From Candidatus Nomurabacteria bacterium (GTDB taxonomy: Bacteria > Patescibacteriota > Minisyncoccia > Phycocordibacterales > UBA2100), in the NCBI GenBank assembly GCA_943359705.1, contig CALRIB010000053.1, forward strand, positions 1-5,458: 5,458 bases of DNA, in the 5' to 3' direction. Made by a program: the position numbers and the translations under genes. This document shows, one piece after another, positions 4,580 through 5,458 of this stretch. Every line of letters starts with the position of its first letter. Position 1 is the first letter of the stretch. The notes under the pieces are model-generated. The model saw only the letters and a list, made by a program, of their open reading frames with translations. It was not told the DNA's origin and did not search any database.

Positions 4580-5329
4580 ATGCGAACTATCCTCATCGGT
4601 GCCGGGCGCGGGAAGCGCTTGGACATCCTTACCAAAGACCAACCGAAGCCGTTCACAAAAATCGGCGACAAACGCATTCTCGACTGGGTCGTACAGGCGC
4701 ATGCTGAAAACGACCTCAAAGATGTGGTTTTCATCGGCGGTTACATGATCGACCTCGTCAAAAAGGAATACCCACAATTCACCTTCCGGCACAACGACCA
4801 GTGGGAAAACAACAACGTTCTCAGTTCGCTTTTATATGCTGAAGATCAAATGGATGATGGTTTCATTTGCTCATACGTCGACATTCTTTACACACCCGAC
4901 GTCGTGCGGAAACTGCTCGACAACCCCGCTGACATTTGTGTCGCCGTGGATACGGACTGGGCAGTTCGATACACCGACCGTACGCAACACCCGACGACCG
5001 ACGGCGAGAAAGTACTCGTCGACGGCGACCGAGTGACTCGCATCAGCAGACACATTCCCGCGGAAGAAGCGTTTGGCGAGTTCATCGGCCTTGCTAAGTT
5101 CACCAAAAAAGGCGCGGAACTTTTCAAAGCGGAATACGCGAAACTTGCCAAAGAACATAGGTTCGAGGGCACGATCCCGATGAACAAAGCGTATTTGATA
5201 CATTTCCTCCAGCACCTTCTGGAGAAAGGTGCTGAGATTGGGTACGTGACTACGCATGGTGATTACATCGAGGTGGATACACTCCAAGATTACGCTTACG
5301 CACAATCTACCTGGGGTGCAAAGCGCTAA
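4580..5329 (+). CDS. LicC/PntC-like nucleotidyltransferase (NTP-transferase fold)
   Basis: A cytoplasmic protein of 249 aa of the superfamily that joins an NTP to a phosphorylated sugar, choline phosphate or aminoethylphosphonate, releasing pyrophosphate. The N-terminus carries the nucleotide loop LIGAGRGKRL (5-14) and the QPKPFTKIGDKRILDWV block (21-37, Lys23). NDQWENNNVLSSL (72-84) resembles the N-x-x-W/Y-x-x-x-N-N stretch of LicC-type cytidylyltransferases. SYVDILY (98-104) supplies the metal-binding Asp101, with Val where Gly is common. DTDW (124-127), the RTQHP segment, GEFIGLAKF (166-174) and EVDTLQDYAYA (231-241, second metal-ligand region) follow the same family. CMP-phosphocholine, CMP-aminoethylphosphonate or a sugar nucleotide are possible products; I cannot choose. 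The next gene starts 1 nt after the stop, so the two are surely cotranscribed. Confidence 0.85.
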   Translation: MRTILIGAGRGKRLDILTKDQPKPFTKIGDKRILDWVVQAHAENDLKDVVFIGGYMIDLVKKEYPQFTFRHNDQWENNNVLSSLLYAEDQMDDGFICSYVDILYTPDVVRKLLDNPADICVAVDTDWAVRYTDRTQHPTTDGEKVLVDGDRVTRISRHIPAEEAFGEFIGLAKFTKKGAELFKAEYAKLAKEHRFEGTIPMNKAYLIHFLQHLLEKGAEIGYVTTHGDYIEVDTLQDYAYAQSTWGAKR

Positions 5330-5330
5330 C

Positions 5331-5458
5331 ATGGCCAAACAGCAACTCTTCCCTGCGAGCGTAGTCGGTAGTTTGCCGCGTCCGCTCTTTGTGCAGGAAA
5401 TTATTCTTAAAGACGGGAATCCGTTCTCGCCCGTGATGGATAAGGCCGTGCTCTACGC
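5331..5458 (+). CDS. MetE-like (cobalamin-independent methionine synthase family) protein, N-terminal fragment
   Basis: Only the first 42 complete codons are in the window. LFPASVVGSLPRP (residues 6-18) matches the beginning of the zinc-dependent C-terminal barrel of MetE and of the short single-barrel relatives, which transfer a methyl group to a thiol such as homocysteine. Because the gene starts directly with this motif, it is probably a short single-barrel family member rather than full two-domain MetE. Methyl donor and acceptor cannot be told. The ATG follows the nucleotidyltransferase stop by one base, which indicates translational coupling. No strong Shine-Dalgarno is seen; GGGG lies about 14 nt upstream. 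Confidence 0.75.
   Translation, partial: MAKQQLFPASVVGSLPRPLFVQEIILKDGNPFSPVMDKAVLY

Noticed and set aside
4871..5338. Minus-strand ORF of 155 aa opposite the nucleotidyltransferase
   Set aside because: Antisense shadow without motif, promoter or Shine-Dalgarno.

Overview
This is a gene-dense bacterial window of moderate GC. Every recognisable gene is on the + strand and intergenic gaps are short. It opens inside ilvD and ends inside a MetE-like gene, so both outer genes are cut by the window edge. The phylum cannot be fixed from sequence alone. Compact spacing, apparent leaderless starts and very regular hairpin terminators suggest a small-genome lineage, possibly a candidate-phylum bacterium, but that is a guess.

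Layout: (1) 2-1503 is a branched-chain amino acid block, with the 3' end of ilvD (dihydroxy-acid dehydratase) followed 17 nt later by a complete ilvC (ketol-acid reductoisomerase) that looks like the fungal Ilv5 type. (2) 1525-2021 is a self-contained unit: promoter, Shine-Dalgarno, an unrecognised 126-aa protein with a signal peptide and a membrane segment, and a terminator. (3) 2049-3494 encodes a tandem-ABC ATPase of the ModF/PhrA type whose two ATP sites are unequal. (4) 3478-3644 is a short transcription unit: a near-consensus promoter, an apparently leaderless 26-codon ORF with 8 Met codons, and a strong terminator. (5) 3651-4532 is a class I SAM-dependent methyltransferase gene behind a structured leader. 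(6) 4542-5458 is a near-consensus promoter, a leaderless LicC/PntC-like nucleotidyltransferase and, one base later, the start of a MetE-like gene.

The most interesting observation is in 3478-3644. The short ORF has two runs of three Met codons. A segment just after them (3567-3575) can pair with the left arm of the following terminator (3616-3624), and an earlier segment can sequester the first one. This is the geometry of a trp/his-type ribosome-mediated attenuator, here with methionine codons as the sensor. The next genes downstream are a SAM-dependent methyltransferase and, further on, a methionine-synthase-family protein. I know of no established Met-codon attenuator of this kind, and the proposal rests on hand folding only.

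Two expression styles coexist. ilvC, the ABC gene, the Met-rich ORF and the nucleotidyltransferase have a -10-like hexamer 6-10 nt before the ATG and no convincing Shine-Dalgarno. The 126-aa gene and the methyltransferase have clear Shine-Dalgarno sequences and use CTG leucine codons more than their neighbours.
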